Shown here in pieces: positions 49,153 to 62,183 of a stretch of DNA of 64,000 nt (positions are counted from its first letter, which is position 1; each line of letters starts with the position of its first letter). The stretch is from Pectinophora gossypiella (lineage: Eukaryota; Arthropoda; Insecta; Lepidoptera; Gelechiidae). The notes under the pieces were generated by a model. It was not told the DNA's origin. It made no database searches and saw only the letters and a list, made by a program, of their open reading frames with translations. The stretch lies in assembly GCF_024362695.1 (NCBI RefSeq), contig NC_065415.1, positions 10,023,438 to 10,087,437 of the forward strand, read 5' to 3'. Both the position numbers and the translations under genes were made by a program.

Positions 49153-52100
49153 TCGGTCATGCTATCTACACGTAAACGCTTTGTAGCTCCCGCCTGTATC
49201 CTTCGATTTCTATGCGTTTAAACGAACGATCACTGCACTGCGGGCTTACCGTGGATGTTAATCGTAATTTTAAATTGTACCTTTAATTTCAAATAAATTC
49301 ATGAGGGTTGATGAGGTCGGTCCAATGAACGAGCTCAAATACCTCACAAGCCACGAAAGATGTGAATAAGTTCGTGATCGTCATCACATTGGATGGAATT
49401 TGACAACTTTGAAAATATTAGCACGCTTGATTAGATTATTATCGTCTAATTTATAGTGTTGTTCCTATATAATTAGTGTAAAACGAAATAATTGTATATT
49501 ATAATTATTGCATAGTGATCCAGTGGTTTAGAATTAGGAAAGTCCCTTTTTTAAATTCCATTTCATGATGTTGTAAAATTATATCTCACATAAAATGAAT
49601 GAGAAGAAAATTTAAATAAAATGAGGTCGAACAATTTAAATAATAATGTGAGTATCAATAGTAATTTACACCACAGTTGCTTTGAGGCAGTGATCCATTC
49701 TGAATAATTTCGTAGAGTAAATCCCTTGGTTTCCTCTGATTTAACCGTCTTGACACTTTACAAATTTTATTTGTCGTTTTGCGTTACAGCTTTTGTGTGC
49801 AAATTTTACTTTAGCAAATAAGTCGAAGGAGATTTTATTGTAAGCGAAATAAAATCATGTTTGATAGATTTAATGTTTCGGGAAAGGCTCTTATTCACAG
49901 TGTGTGTCTAGATGTATTTGTGTCTCTTTGACATAGGACTTTGAATCAGAACAATTGAACACGATCTTTCAAAACTTAATCGTGTAGACATAAAACGAAA
50001 TTACGATCCTAATATTTCCCAATTAAATATTAGCTTTCCTTGTAAATTCAATTTTGTTTATTGTTGTCAGCAACTGCAATCATGACCTCGATTAAACTTT
50101 TGAAATAAAAATAATAAATTAAAACTGACTCACGTATATATTATGAACTTTAAAAGGAATTCCATAACCATGACGAGAAGGGCGAGATAACATCATAAAA
50201 CTGACGAGTGTACTTGATATTCTCATAATGGTTGTATGATTAGCACATCGCAAATTAGTCGTTTTATCTTAGTTGCGTCTGCGATCTATCGCGCATACGA
50301 TTACTAGATCGCGATCGTTGGAGAGGACGTCATGCGTCGCTCAAGCTAGACCTGTTTGAATGCTTTAGAAAAGGCTCTCGGGTATGTCATTCATGCAGAA
50401 TAATGCGTTGTACAGAGATGATTTGAACTTACGACTACCGTTTTTATTGTAGAATATTTATATACATTTCGTATACGTAAATATTGTTACGCTACTGTAA
50501 TGTATTGTTGGCTCTTACAAACGAACGAAACTTTTATCAAAAACCGATGCCCATGAAATAAGAATGAACAATTTCGAAATTTCTTTCATTCATATTTTAT
50601 AATAAATTTTCCGTCATTATATCTTCACGTATCTCCGCATGAGTAAATTATCTCAAAGATTTCGTATCTTTCTCAAGGACTCGTTTTTCACGCCACGTCA
50701 AATGTGAAAGCTCTTATGCTGTTATTGTCAATCAATTGACGCTCTGGGGTCTAATAAGACGTCGTTATCGCCATTTATTCCTTTTAAACTCGCATTTTAT
50801 TTGCCTCATTTGCATTTTGTTTGCTTCGTTATCCTTGCGAATGTGAGACACATAAGTATAAAATTATTAAATATGCCTGTGTAAAGAAATGGTCGTAAAT
50901 GTAGAACGGAGAGCTGCCAAGTGTAGCGCCAGCCATTGGATAATAGGAGTAATTACACTCGTGATTCTAAGTCCACACAGGGGGCCGTGCTGCAAAGCTA
51001 TAAGGTGTACTCTTCAGCAGCGTAAAGCAATTTTCACGTCACACTGCACTTTGTCATTATGCATCAGGATCGTGACGCCTCGAGACAACTCGCAATTATT
51101 ATGTATGTAAAAGAAATTCTTTCTGACGCTGGACAAGGCCCGCGGTGCAGTAGATCTATTTGTTTTTATACAATTTTAGTCGATTTGCGATAAGATCCTT
51201 AAATATTGTTTATTCGGTGTCTGAGAAAGAATATTGATAAGTCAACCATTTTAAGGGAGTGAGGAAAAACTTATTCGTAGACTTTACTCTCTAAGTTAAT
51301 TTTGATTCGTGTGACTGGCTCCTGATTTACTCCGAATCAATTTATATTTGGCGCCTTCCAAAAATTCTAAATATCTAAACGAATCTTCTCGTAAGACGTC
51401 GCAATTCCCGAAGTTCACATTATTATAACGAGCTAGCGGCGCGTCGGCACAGTGCAAAGCAAACTGTGCCCACGGCCGGTCGAATAACCGACACTTTGCC
51501 GTAATAGCCCGATCCAGGCAAGCGATAACAAGCCGCCGATAGCTGAGCCCGTATTTTATTTATATATCAGCCTCGCCTCTTTTTCAATAACGCTTTTTCC
51601 CTCTCGCAGCGGAAATTTTGCTCTTTTATGGCATGGGGGCTATGCTCGTTATTTACTAAGGTAATTATCCGGCCATAATGCTGAATATTCAAGGGACAAA
51701 TTGTCTAGCCAAGTGACAGTTCCCACCGATGCCGACGTGCTAAACGGATCGTTGCCAACACTGTTGGTATAAACGCAGCGTCATTGCATCGTGATGCTTT
51801 TTTGCTCGACTATTGTTCGATGTTTAACTGGTGTGGATTTTTCATTTTGAAATTAAAGTGTTATTATGTTGTTAAATTTAAAACGGACTTATATTGTTCG
51901 AATTAAAAGAGCGTTAACAAATAAGTATGGTGAACCAGTTTTACCGCATGTTATATACGTCTGGAAGATGCACGGGTATAATTTGTTGCAACATGTACAA
52001 TTGATGGTGCAGATTTAGCAGTAAACTAAGATATTTTCGTTTTATATTTTTGGTTACAGTGTTGGGTGGCGCGAGTAATTCGTTAGTATTGCTAAAGAAA

Positions 52101-55100
52101 GTTCCCGGTTGGCGCGCGCGCGCCCCGGGCACGAGTTCATTAAGGAGCAAGCCGCGATGCCATTGTTAACGTTTTTAATTCACGTGTCCAGTGCACGCGC
52201 CTTCCCTCGCACCCGGGAAATCTCGTTGGAAAATTAACGCCACAATTTTATTTAGCCCTTTTTTTCTCGTTTGCGACGCGAGGCGCTTCCATTTTATTTA
52301 TTTTATGCTCCGATCGCGCCGCGCTGTGTTTAGTTAGCGCGTCATATTTTTATTTTGTTAAGTTTTAGACTGTTGCAGATGATGAATTTTATGACCGCGA
52401 AAATTGCGTAATAAATTTAATCTAAATCGATTTAGAACTCATGGAAGAGGATTCTTAATTTTGCCGATCATAAAAAGGAATCGCTAAGTCTATAATTTTG
52501 CATAAACGGCCCTTGATACTAATATAAGGTTTATATGACTGGTAATTTAGTAGAGTAAGCATCATATCAAAGGAAAGTTCAATGTCGCCGGAGACATGAC
52601 CTTAAAGAGCAATTATGTCAGATTGTATTATCAACAGACCAATAAGTGAGCAATTGGAGATCACCGACCCAAAAACTTAGCAAGTTTATTGACCGCTCAA
52701 AAAACATTGACGATCAGTTTTGGTTAGATAGAGGTGAACACAGCAAAAAGTTAATTGTTTTGATTGCCAATACACAAACACGTCCGGCCGTCTGTCTGTT
52801 GCAAGTTATCGCCTTAGAAAAGCGCCCGATCTTAATTAGTTTTCACGTCTTTGAAGGCGCCTAGTATGATACAATCTCGCCCTTGCTACAATTTGTTTTC
52901 CTTTAGTACTGTTCATGACACAAGCCCGATATACCTTTTTGTTTCACGGTTTTTATTTGGATGTTTCCCGGTGATGTATGGTGATTGGCTCCCTTGTCCC
53001 GGCGGCCGTGTTTCTTGTTTATCATCATGATAATTCTCTCGGCGTTTGCTCGAGAAACAATATTTGTATGTCCGTCGTTTTCTCGTGGACGTTTGATTTG
53101 TTTTATTGAATGTATGTTTTGTTTTAAAATAAATTGACCCACGACGCCGCCGGCGAATTTAATTTAAATTGTCAGTTCATAGACCTATAACGAGCCGGTA
53201 TCTATGCTGCGTTTAGTTTTTGTCATGTACAGTACAATGCGATGAAAAATGTTCTATTGTTGGGACTGAGATAACACGTCCTAACCTTGTAAGTTTAACA
53301 GAGTTACGATGAATCGCAGTTCTCGGTTGGCTTCATTCAGTTATTAACTGTCGGCTTCTCATTGCTTTTTTACTGCGCTCTGATCCTTTCGTCCAATGTA
53401 ATATTTACTGCTTGTCAAATATTATTCAGTCGGTAACGCCTTCTCGAACGATCCCCTCTTATTATTTTTGTTTACATGCCGCTGTCGAATGAATTTTTTA
53501 CGACTGCAATTTTCCAAACCCCAGTCTGCAGTAATTATAGAACAATGAGTGGTTTTAAGACATCCCATGAAAATAATCGGTTGTTGGAAGGATTATTATA
53601 ATGAATTAAATAAACGTACCGTTTATATAAGTTGCACGTCCTTTGCAAGAAACATGACAGGTAATAAAAAGTTATGAAATTTATCTAGATTATAATTTGT
53701 CCCTTCTGTTTGGAGGTCAGTACGTGTAAATGCAATGACCAAATCCTAATGTTTAAGGTAGTAGAAAGATTATTGTTTGATACATATCCTGTACGAGGCC
53801 ACGTCATGAACATAAAAGCTAACCAAAAAAAATACTCTACAAATAATAGACGACTCTTGCTCGCTTAATTTTCTACGTCCGGTTTTCCTTAAAGGCCACG
53901 AAAATGATTTTTTGTCGACAATACGCCGAGGAGTCCGCGGTCCGTCGATAAACAGACGCAGTGGCCGCGGCAAATTGAAACCCGACCGAGTGTGAAATGA
54001 CTCCAAACTAGGGTCACCACCTGACAAGAGCTTATCCGTCTTTACTATATTTTTCTATCTCCTTAATTTTAATTTGTCCCTTGTTGCAAAGTCCACTCAC
54101 GCTTTATAATAACACCAGACGTAGAATAAACGGACTTAAATCGCCAGCTGACAAGGATTTAGAAGTTTTTTTTTCTATTTATATCGCTATATAGTCTTCT
54201 ATCGTTGTTTTTTGGATCTATATTTTTAAATTCGTTTTGCTGCCAAATCTACTTACACCTTGTGTTTGAAGTAAGCTCACGATTGCACCACGTGACAAAA
54301 GCTTAGAAAAGTTTATCGTTGATCTCAATATACCTTTTATGTTTCCAATTTGATTCATCTTGCTGAGTGTGGTCCAACGGGAGTTTATATGTTTTACTTA
54401 CTCTGATATTTTCAGTCACTGGCTGCAGAATACTTTCTTTGTCTTTTGTCTACCCAATTGTGAATGATCTTAGGTCCTAAGCCGATTAATTACCTTATGT
54501 ATCTAGCTAGATAAACACCTGAGGTCTTAGCCAAGTTCCACACGATTATAACAATCCTTAGTGACAGTGATAAAAATGTATGGGTTTGACATAAGGTGAC
54601 ATGTCAATCCCATATACAACTACAGCAATAATTTTTCCGATTTGGAAAGAAAGAAATTATTAGCAAACGAAATCATCAGACTTAAAGTACATATGACTAT
54701 AACAGCTTTAACTTGAGCTATAAAGTCTTTTCCTATTGATAATCGTATCTGTTACTAAAATGTGAATGTCTAAATCTATTTAGCAAAAATGTTACATTAA
54801 ATATCCGCAGCTGGTCACCCTACCTCCGCCCGGCTTCCTGTCACTACTCCGACATATCTAATACTCCGCCTCTGTGAATTTTAACGGTCTAAATGCGGCC
54901 CTGATTGTCTTTCGAGCATTAATCGACGTCGGTCGACCGGAATTTCGGCTCGGAGATTACAATTTCAAGCGTCGGGAGCTCTTAAAGAGTCAATTGTCAA
55001 TTATGTACAATTTACATTTATTTACTCTTTAATTCTTAAAGCTTCTGTTCTTTTTCTATTTTTCTTGAGTTTAGAAAGAACACACGATTTTAGTGCTTCT

Positions 55101-55637
55101 ATTTAAAGGATTTGTAATCTTACAATTAATTTTTAGATATCGTCTCACTCCTTGCGTACTGAAAAATATACATAATGTAACAAAGAAACCTGAAATGTGA
55201 AATAATTTTGATAATTTGGTTCCTTGCAAGTTACCACTGTCTAACCGAATAAGAAAAAAAAACGCAAGAGATGAAATCCTAAGTTCTTCCGCAGGGTTTT
55301 ATAACGCCATAAAAATTGAATGGGGTGTGAAATCGTGGTGAACTTTTCCGAATGTCGTAATGAGCGTGGCAATTTGTTTTTCCTTACAAATGGGAGTTCT
55401 CACCTGAATCGCGCAACAGTTGGGGCTTGGGGCAAGTCACGAGAATAGTCGTCTTTGTCTTGACTGTAATAGCTTTATCTGGCAACTGAACTTGCTGACT
55501 GATACAGACGTACTTATTTTGCGATTTGTGCTTTGCTGGATTGTACCTTTACGGACCATTTACTTCTTTTCGGGTAATAAGAGGAGAGATCCTTGTCTAC
55601 ATTATGACATATTTTTTGCGGTTGTAATATTACTTTA
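49153..55637. other. Repeat-poor non-coding DNA with CG-rich patches, 6.5 kb
   Basis: No gene supported. CG-rich patches lie near 51430-51540, 52100-52330, 53900-54000 and 54820-54980. The perfect palindrome GGCGCGCGCGCGCC at 52111-52124 is an alternating purine-pyrimidine tract. All open frames are under 90 codons. Confidence 0.45.
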
Positions 55638-55671
55638 ATGATTAATATCAAAATATGATTAATATCAAAAT
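55638..55671. repeat. Tandem duplication of a 17-bp unit
   Basis: ATGATTAATATCAAAAT is present twice in succession without mismatch. Confidence 0.9.
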
Positions 55672-55849
55672 ACAGACTCGTATTACGAGACAAAAAGTAA
55701 TGACAAAAAATAAAGGTATCTTTATGAATGTTAATTTGTTTTTTTAATTCGCTTTTTATTAATCAGTTTAATGCAATTTGTGGTTTGCTTTAGTCATAAA
55801 TAACTTATATACTTAGATAAAGCGCCTGATAACAGTACTCTTATCTGTA

Positions 55850-56225
55850 AGATAAGTTCTGAATACTGTCATGCAGTTATCGGTAAAGGATCATCATCAT
55901 CAGCCGTACGACGCCTAATGCTGGGCATAGGCCTCCCCCAAGGAACTCCACGACGATCGGTACTGCGCTGCCGGACTATAAAGGATAAGTGCCCTAAATT
56001 ATCTGTAAATTATGAGTATTGTAACAGCTTCCCGTCTTCACTTGGATCCCGTCCGGAGTCCTTACTCCGTAGCGGTCCCGCTGTAGAGCACTCAGCTCAA
56101 CGATCATTGTCGCCGGCACCGGCATCGGGGTCGTTTAATTATCTCGAGTGACGGTTACTGTAACGTTTACCCTACCAAGTAGTTTTGTTAAAAGGAAGCC
56201 AGATGCTTTTATGATTAGTTGTAAC
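55850..56225. repeat. Direct repeat unit 1 (carries an RTE insertion)
   Basis: It starts AGATAAGTTCTGAATA and shares with unit 2 the blocks CACTTGGATCCCGTCCGGAG, CTCAACGATCATT, TTTAATTATCTCGA, TGACGGTTACTGT, GTTTACCCTACCAA and ATGATTAGTTGTAAC. Without the 87-bp retroelement and its 8-bp duplication, its length is about 281 bp, against 270 bp for unit 2. Confidence 0.8.
55892..55978 (-). mobile_element. RTE-clade LINE 3' end, 87-bp insertion with target duplication
   Basis: TAAAGGAT occurs at 55884-55891 and again at 55979-55986, an exact 8-bp target-site duplication. On the minus strand the insert codes AAQYRSSWSSLGEAYAQH followed by a stop, the C-terminus of the RTE reverse transcriptase seen also at 18926-19081, and ends in GATGATGATG. 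It is absent from unit 2 of the surrounding duplication. Confidence 0.85.
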
Positions 56226-56334
56226 AACGAAGGCTTAAGCTTTCCCATTGTGTCACTATGCCTCAATAGACTCTGTCATACTTATTTCCTTAAATCGTAT
56301 TTATTAGCCAGTATCTAGTACATACAGCTTCTTC

Positions 56335-56604
56335 AGATAAGTTCTGAATAGACCGTGAGTTATTAGCAAGTAAAACAGAGCCTACATCATGTGAAATGGA
56401 ATAACTTCCAGTCCTCACTTGGATCCCGTCCGGAGTCTTTAGTCAGAGCCAGTCACGCTGTAGGGCGCTCAGCAGCTCAACGATCATTATCGCTGGCACC
56501 TACATCAGGACCCGTTTAATTATCTCGAATGACGGTTACTGTTATGTTTACCCTACCAATCGTTTTTTTTTAATTTCCACAATGCTTCTATGATTAGTTG
56601 TAAC
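56335..56604. repeat. Direct repeat unit 2
   Basis: It matches unit 1 (55850-56225) from AGATAAGTTCTGAATA to ATGATTAGTTGTAAC with scattered differences and small indels, and it lacks the RTE insertion. Only about 110 bp separate the units. Confidence 0.8.
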
Positions 56605-58779
56605 TACTCGTAAATGTTTTTAGTTTCCTTTATATTACACATAGGTCTAAAACTCTACTTTTTTTACCGGCGTGCGTGTATGAAGCGATTGATGAATGTG
56701 GAGGAAGCAAGAGAAGTGTGTCAGGATCGAAGCAAATGGAATTCTATAGTATCTGCTTACCCCGGTGGGAAATAGGCGTGAGTTTATGTATGTATGTCTG
56801 TATGTATTTTTTTATGAGAGTACAATATCTCCTAATGGAGCATAATAGTAGGATACCTATTAATTATAAAAAAAAAGAAACTCGCTGTAGAGCGGGGCGT
56901 GACAGAGTAAGTATGCTGAATATGCTTTTCGGTTGAACATTGAAAGGTATTTGCTTGTCCATTAGGGCGATGATTATTTTTCATTGTCTTCTACATTCAT
57001 ATCTCATCTCATACTGTCTTGCAATCAAGTTAGTTAGCAGTATAGCAGTGTTAGTTACAACTTGATCGCTCCTAATTGTCTCAAACAGTCCCTGCTTGAT
57101 TACGGCCTTGAATTAATTTCGGAGCGTCTAATGAATAACTGTTTCCATTAGTGTCGGGTGAGTGTCTTAATTTCCTCATAGTTGGGCTGTAATTGGTTCA
57201 CAGGTTGGCTCTATCCATCAACCGGGCGGGACAAGACCTTATCTCTACAAAGTGCCGCCGATTGATCCGTCGCCACCACTCCTTATCGAACCTATTACGG
57301 AGCTCAGAACCTATCTTCTAGAGTTATCGTGACGTTTTACTTCCAAAATGTATTCCCATCCATCGTAAAACCAAACCTATAATCAAGCAATAGGGAATTA
57401 CGAAATTTTTATACGACTTAGTATCATTTACAATTAACCAAGCAATAAATGCGAAAGGAGTTGTCATAAACCAACCCGTATGCGGTTTAAAACTGTAATT
57501 AAACGAAATTAACGTTGCATTAATCGAAGGTCGGCTGTGGAGCGCTACTTTGTTTGCATCTCATCGTAAAACTTATTTCTCTCGACATAACCAGCAGTGC
57601 CCCCTGCTACGATGTCTACCTTAATCACTCATATTTATGTATTTTTTATGATATGCGTTAATGAAACTCCCTTCGTATTTTGTTTGACCTCTGAATAAAC
57701 GACACACAAACAATTATGCTGGGAATTTAAAAACGTAATAAAATTTCTGACAAGCATTCGGAGTTTTATTATGCAAAGCATAATTTTGAGTAGGTATGCG
57801 AATTTTATATCTCGTTTTTGCTTACGCATTTTGGCATATCAAGATTAAGTCCATTGCGATTTCATATCTTGCTTTTGCCGGATCTAGCTCCCTACTACTA
57901 TAACTCTAAGATGCAATACTGAGGCGTAAAATTAGAGGGCAACCAGGATGATTTTCGCGTCATCCAGATATAAAGGCCGTAATTGTTGCGCATCGGCTGG
58001 AACTAATACGGGAGAAATGGAACGAGATAGGAGCTAAGAAGGATCGTAGAAAATAATTTATCCGCGACGGTAGAACAAAGGGCGGGCCACAATGGAACAA
58101 AAGAAGCTCCGGAACGGCTTGGGTTTGTTTTCTGACGGAAGCCTAATATAGGGAATCGATTGGTCGCACGGCCGTCCGGCTAAGGGTACGTTCGTTTCCG
58201 TTACGCGATAAAAAAATTGATGCGCCGCGGTAAATCGGAGTAAATGATCTTTGACTTCTGATGAGCTCCAGGCTCATCAAAATATTTTAATTGCAATAGC
58301 TGGCAAAACGGTAAACATTGGGTTCAGTTACCGCTTCGATAGAACGGACTAAGTGACGTTTGCTGTTCAACGAAAATATTATTCTATCTGTATTCTAAAT
58401 CCAGTGAGGTTACATAAAATACTAAATCTAGCTCTATCGACACGGGAATTTACTCTCGTCGATAGAGCCAAGGAGTCTGGGCACTGGCGTGGCGGGATGT
58501 CAATTCCCGGTAAATCGTCGGGTAGATGACAGTGCGGCGACGTGCGATCGGAAACTCGACTCTTGTGCGACAAACCAACTTTTATATTTTTAGTATCGGA
58601 CGACTTTTCACACTGAAAGATCTGGTTTAACGACATGATGATAATATTATGAAGTTGATGCTAATTTAGGTATTTTTCATAAACAATACGCAATATTAGT
58701 GGGTTAGTTAGTTTGTACTTACTTTAATACTAACTTTCAAAACTTTCACAAACCAAAAATTTTTCGTTTTTTTTTCTCT
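56605..58779. other. Unassigned non-coding DNA
   Basis: No gene supported. CG-rich patches lie near 57980-58240 and 58480-58560. GGATGA/TCATCC at about 57947-57966 is a short inverted repeat. The 86-codon frame at 56676-56936 has no recognisable feature. Confidence 0.45.
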
Positions 58780-58840
58780 TGCGTGGTGGAGACTGCTCCA
58801 TACCACCTCCGGTTGTGTGAGGGGAGGCTTGTGCCCATCA
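58780..58840 (-). repeat. 'GGGCACAGGCCTCC' non-LTR repeat fragment, antisense
   Basis: On the minus strand it reads GATGGGCACAAGCCTCCCCT, CACACAACCGGAGGTGGTAT and GGAGCAGTCTCCACCACGC, the same order as the + copy at 7862-7941. Confidence 0.65.
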
Positions 58841-59885
58841 ATAAAACGTATATAGGCAGTTTATGTTTATGCTTACTTGTACAAATTGCGTTAGCTTGCA
58901 ATTGTGCGCGTATTTTGAAGAAAGAATAACTTGACTGCGTAAAAGACTGCACCAAATTATGTAGTCTGTACAACCCGTTACATTGCATTTTCCAAACTTC
59001 AAACGTGACCAGATAGCAAAGCTTGTATTGTGTAGACACTTCATTTCTGAAGAAACTGAACGAGAGAAACAGACTTTGTATTAATGCATCTATTCACATG
59101 CATGAGCCATATGAAACGTAACCTGTAATATATCGCGAAGATGTTACCACTAAACAAGTAAAGGCTATACTTGGGTTGTAAAATGAAAATGGTAATGTTA
59201 GAGCACCTATCACTTTATGTGGCTGAATCATATCACAGCTATTCGAGTAATGATTTCATAATTAGAATCTTAGTTGTAGCTGCGGATATTAGGATATGGA
59301 TTGGTATTCATGTTTGGATCATAAGTAAGTAATTGGTATCACGTGGTTTCCAGAATTTGTGCCCGAATAATGGCAATAGGCGCGCCGCCTATTAAATGGG
59401 ATTTAAATATAGCAGGCGAGGAGTGGTTGTACGGTACGGGCGGTGTGATGCTATCTTACGTGTATGTTAGGATTATTGTAATTATGGGTGATTGGCTGAT
59501 CACCTATTTACCATATAGGGTTAATCCTATCCGTCTTAGAACTTTTGGTTGTAAAAAGGGTTGCTACAAGTGGTTCTATGATTACTGGACGCTTTGCCTG
59601 TCAACATAATATTCTTATTCTAAATTATGATTACTACTTAATAAAATACGTGGCTGTGTTTTTAAGTTTATAAATAATACAAACATAGTTACACAGAACG
59701 AGACTCAACCTAATGAAAGTTCCGTGTTCAATAACACATATTTTATAGTTTTACCGGAGTTACCGCATTTATATCAGAACCATAAAGTAATATTTATTTA
59801 TTGGTTTGCATCCACACAACTCCTTTCGCCAGGAAGTGTCGAGAGTTCGATAAAGCCCGGACAGCGCGTGACGACGCGGTCAAAT
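58841..59885. other. Unassigned non-coding DNA
   Basis: No supported gene. Two overlapping open frames of 97 and 68 codons on the minus strand start near 59040 but carry no motif; an 88-codon + frame at 59343-59609 likewise. Confidence 0.45.
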
Positions 59886-59915
59886 TATACAGGGTGTTAG
59901 GGACATCGTAACGAA
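59886..59915 (+). repeat. Left terminal inverted repeat
   Basis: It pairs with 62543-62572, 28 of 30 positions complementary. Confidence 0.85.
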
Positions 59916-60698
59916 AAAAAAAATGGAACGCCTATTTGATTGAACTAAAAACGATGGTGGGTGTTTTTCTTGTCGCAAATGTTTAATTAAGATTTTGAAT
60001 TTTTAGTGTGCCGCAATGTAAGTCGAACAACGCGGCACACAGACGTTAAACCTACGCACGGCTACGTTACGCGTGCGTGCGTGATACGATGTTGTATCTA
60101 GGTAGGAGTTTTCATTCTCTTGTATTTAGATGCTTAGTGGTGCAACGTTTAAAAATGTTGAGTTTGTTGAAGTAGAACACCTACTGCCACGATTTTTCAC
60201 GCACGGTACCTACCTACCAGTTATTAAAACGTTCCTAACTTATTAACAATAAAAACCCTACTCTTGCCTTACCTTAATTGTTATTCCTTCGGATGAAGTA
60301 CCTAGGTAGGTACCCTAGAACATGTCACGTCACGTAGGTATGCAACATCGCGTTTCCTCCGCGGTAGGTAGGTATCACACGCACTCACAAACACAACACC
60401 TTGCTCTTTAATAAACATCAACAATCTTCCATACTTTTGTGCAGTAAATGGTCTATGATCTATCATCATAGTCGACACTACTCATTTACAGAATAAAACA
60501 AACACAAAACACTCACAAACACGAAAAAAATATCCTCGAAAAACATCACGCGATTCGGGTCAAGCTTAGTATTCGACTGAGCGGAAGCGCGCGGCGGCGT
60601 TAGCGCAAAGCATCAAAGGCGTGCCGACGACGCACCGGCCGCGGCCGAGTCGAGCCGACGACTAGACAGAGAGAGAGAAGTATGTTTATGGTGCAAGT

Positions 60699-60975
60699 GA
60701 CAGAGAAAGAAATAGTATCTGTTCGTATGCCTACTTTATTGGCGAGCATTGCCCTTGACCCGTGCGCCGGCTATTCACCTGCGCATAGCTGAAGTTGTAG
60801 ATACGTTATTATTAGTATTGATGACATTGATAAAATTTAATAATTAGTAATTTTTATTTGTTTATTTTAAATGTGCGTTCTATGCAGCTTAAAACACAAT
60901 ATGGGACTAAAAAAATCTATTTTTTTTATGAATTTTGCGACAGGAAACTTCACTTGATACCTATCAACTCAAAGA
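60699..60975 (+). repeat. Internal module copy A
   Basis: GACAGAGAAAGAAATAG, TTCGTATGCCTACTTTATTGG, CCTTGACCCGT, GTTCTATGCAGCTTAAAACA, CACAATATGG and ATGAATTTTGCGACAGGAAA occur here in the same order as in copy B at 62184-62500. The first blocks recur once more at 60983-61045. Unknown function; a direct repeat inside the 2.69-kb element. Confidence 0.8.
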
Positions 60976-60982
60976 AATACCT

Positions 60983-61045
60983 AGTATCTGTTCGTAATGC
61001 CTACTTTATTGGCGCGCGTTGCCCTTGATCCGTGAGGCTATTCAC
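60983..61045 (+). repeat. Internal module, partial copy
   Basis: TAGTATCTGTTCGTAATGCC, TACTTTATTGGCGCGCGTTG and CCCTTGATCCGTG repeat the start of copy A immediately after its end. Confidence 0.8.
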
Positions 61046-61134
61046 GTCCGAGTATCCATCAAGACAGATCAAACAAGCCCTAACTCGGAGGTCTTGCGTC
61101 CCAGGATCCTTTAATTATGTCTTAGAACCTTCTT

Positions 61135-61355
61135 GGCCTATGTGGTCCAGTGGTTGAGCGATGGGATGCGGAGGGTCCGGGTTCGTATTCCGGTGGGGAC
61201 ATATCACAAAAATCTGTTTATAAGGCCTTTGGTTGGGACGTTACAGGCTGATCACCTGATTGTCCGAAAGTAAAATGATCCGTGCTTCGGAAGGTACGTT
61301 AAGTCGTTGCTCCCGTCTACTAGGTACTTATGTAAGCACGTAGCCGTTACATGAA
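61135..61355 (+). repeat. SINE family B, diverged sense copy
   Basis: It begins GGCCTATGTGGTCCAGTGG with an A-box-like TGGTCCAGTGG. A damaged B box (GGGTTCGTATTCC), GGGGACATATCACAAAAATC, GATCACCTGATTGTCCGAAA, ATCCGTGCTTCGGAAGGTAC and GTAGCCGTTACATGA follow. It matches the copy at 25447-25726 but diverges or stops after the last block. It sits inside the 2.69-kb element and therefore inserted after or moved with it. Confidence 0.85.
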
Positions 61356-61547
61356 TATTGTACACAGAACAGGATAGGTTTAATTAGTTCTTTACTGATG
61401 ATTTAACAATGAGATTTAAAACACGAATAACTTAGTATGTACTTAGTACCTCGGTACCAACATGTAACAAGAAAAATAAGATCACTCCTCTCGGACAATT
61501 TTTTTCTTTGAACATGCCGACATTGCCTACGCGGCGGAGTTGCCGAA

Positions 61548-61747
61548 CTATCGATAGGTAGATTATCAATTGTTGAACTTGAAAATTGTCTAAACTATCG
61601 AAAGTAGTGATAGTACATTTAGATCGATACTAGCGATAGTACCGATAGGTCTTGCTTTGTAACAATAATGGGTATTGATCTAAAAGATCTATCGATAGGT
61701 ACCTACTATTGGTTTTTTTAACTAGGTATCGATAGAATATCGATAGG
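61548..61747. promoter_or_regulatory. TATCGATA cluster (DREF/BEAF-like sites)
   Basis: Four perfect TATCGATA palindromes occur at 61549-61556, 61690-61697, 61727-61734 and 61739-61746. Further CGATA/TATCG half-sites lie at about 61596, 61624, 61634 and 61643. In flies TATCGATA is the DREF element and clustered CGATA is bound by BEAF-32; use in this insect is inference. CTATCGATAG-rich satellite or transposon ends are the alternative. Confidence 0.5.
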
Positions 61748-62183
61748 CAACACTCTGGCGGAGTGTCCGCCGCGAATTCTAGACGCGATCTCGCTCGATT
61801 TTTGTGTAGCGAGGTTTTGCGTAGGTACTTACATACTAAGTTGGTGGATGGTTGACATAGTAGGTAACTAATTATCTAATCTGTGGTGGTTGTGTTAGTT
61901 GGTTGTTAGTTATTCTAATGACAACAAAGAATACAATTATTTACTGTTTCAACTGTTTTAGGTAGATAATGGCCCCGATTCCTATGAGTAAATGAATGAA
62001 TAACCCGGTCGAATCAAAAAGGTATCTCGGTGGTATGCAAACCGTTTGACGTGTGCTGTCAACTTAATTCTGTCGGTTGTTTTAGATTTCTGCTTAAAAT
62101 TGACGTGTATTCCATAAATTTTATGCCTGTTGAATATCCGTCCATTTAAGAATAAGAATAAAATAAATTTATAATTTACGATA

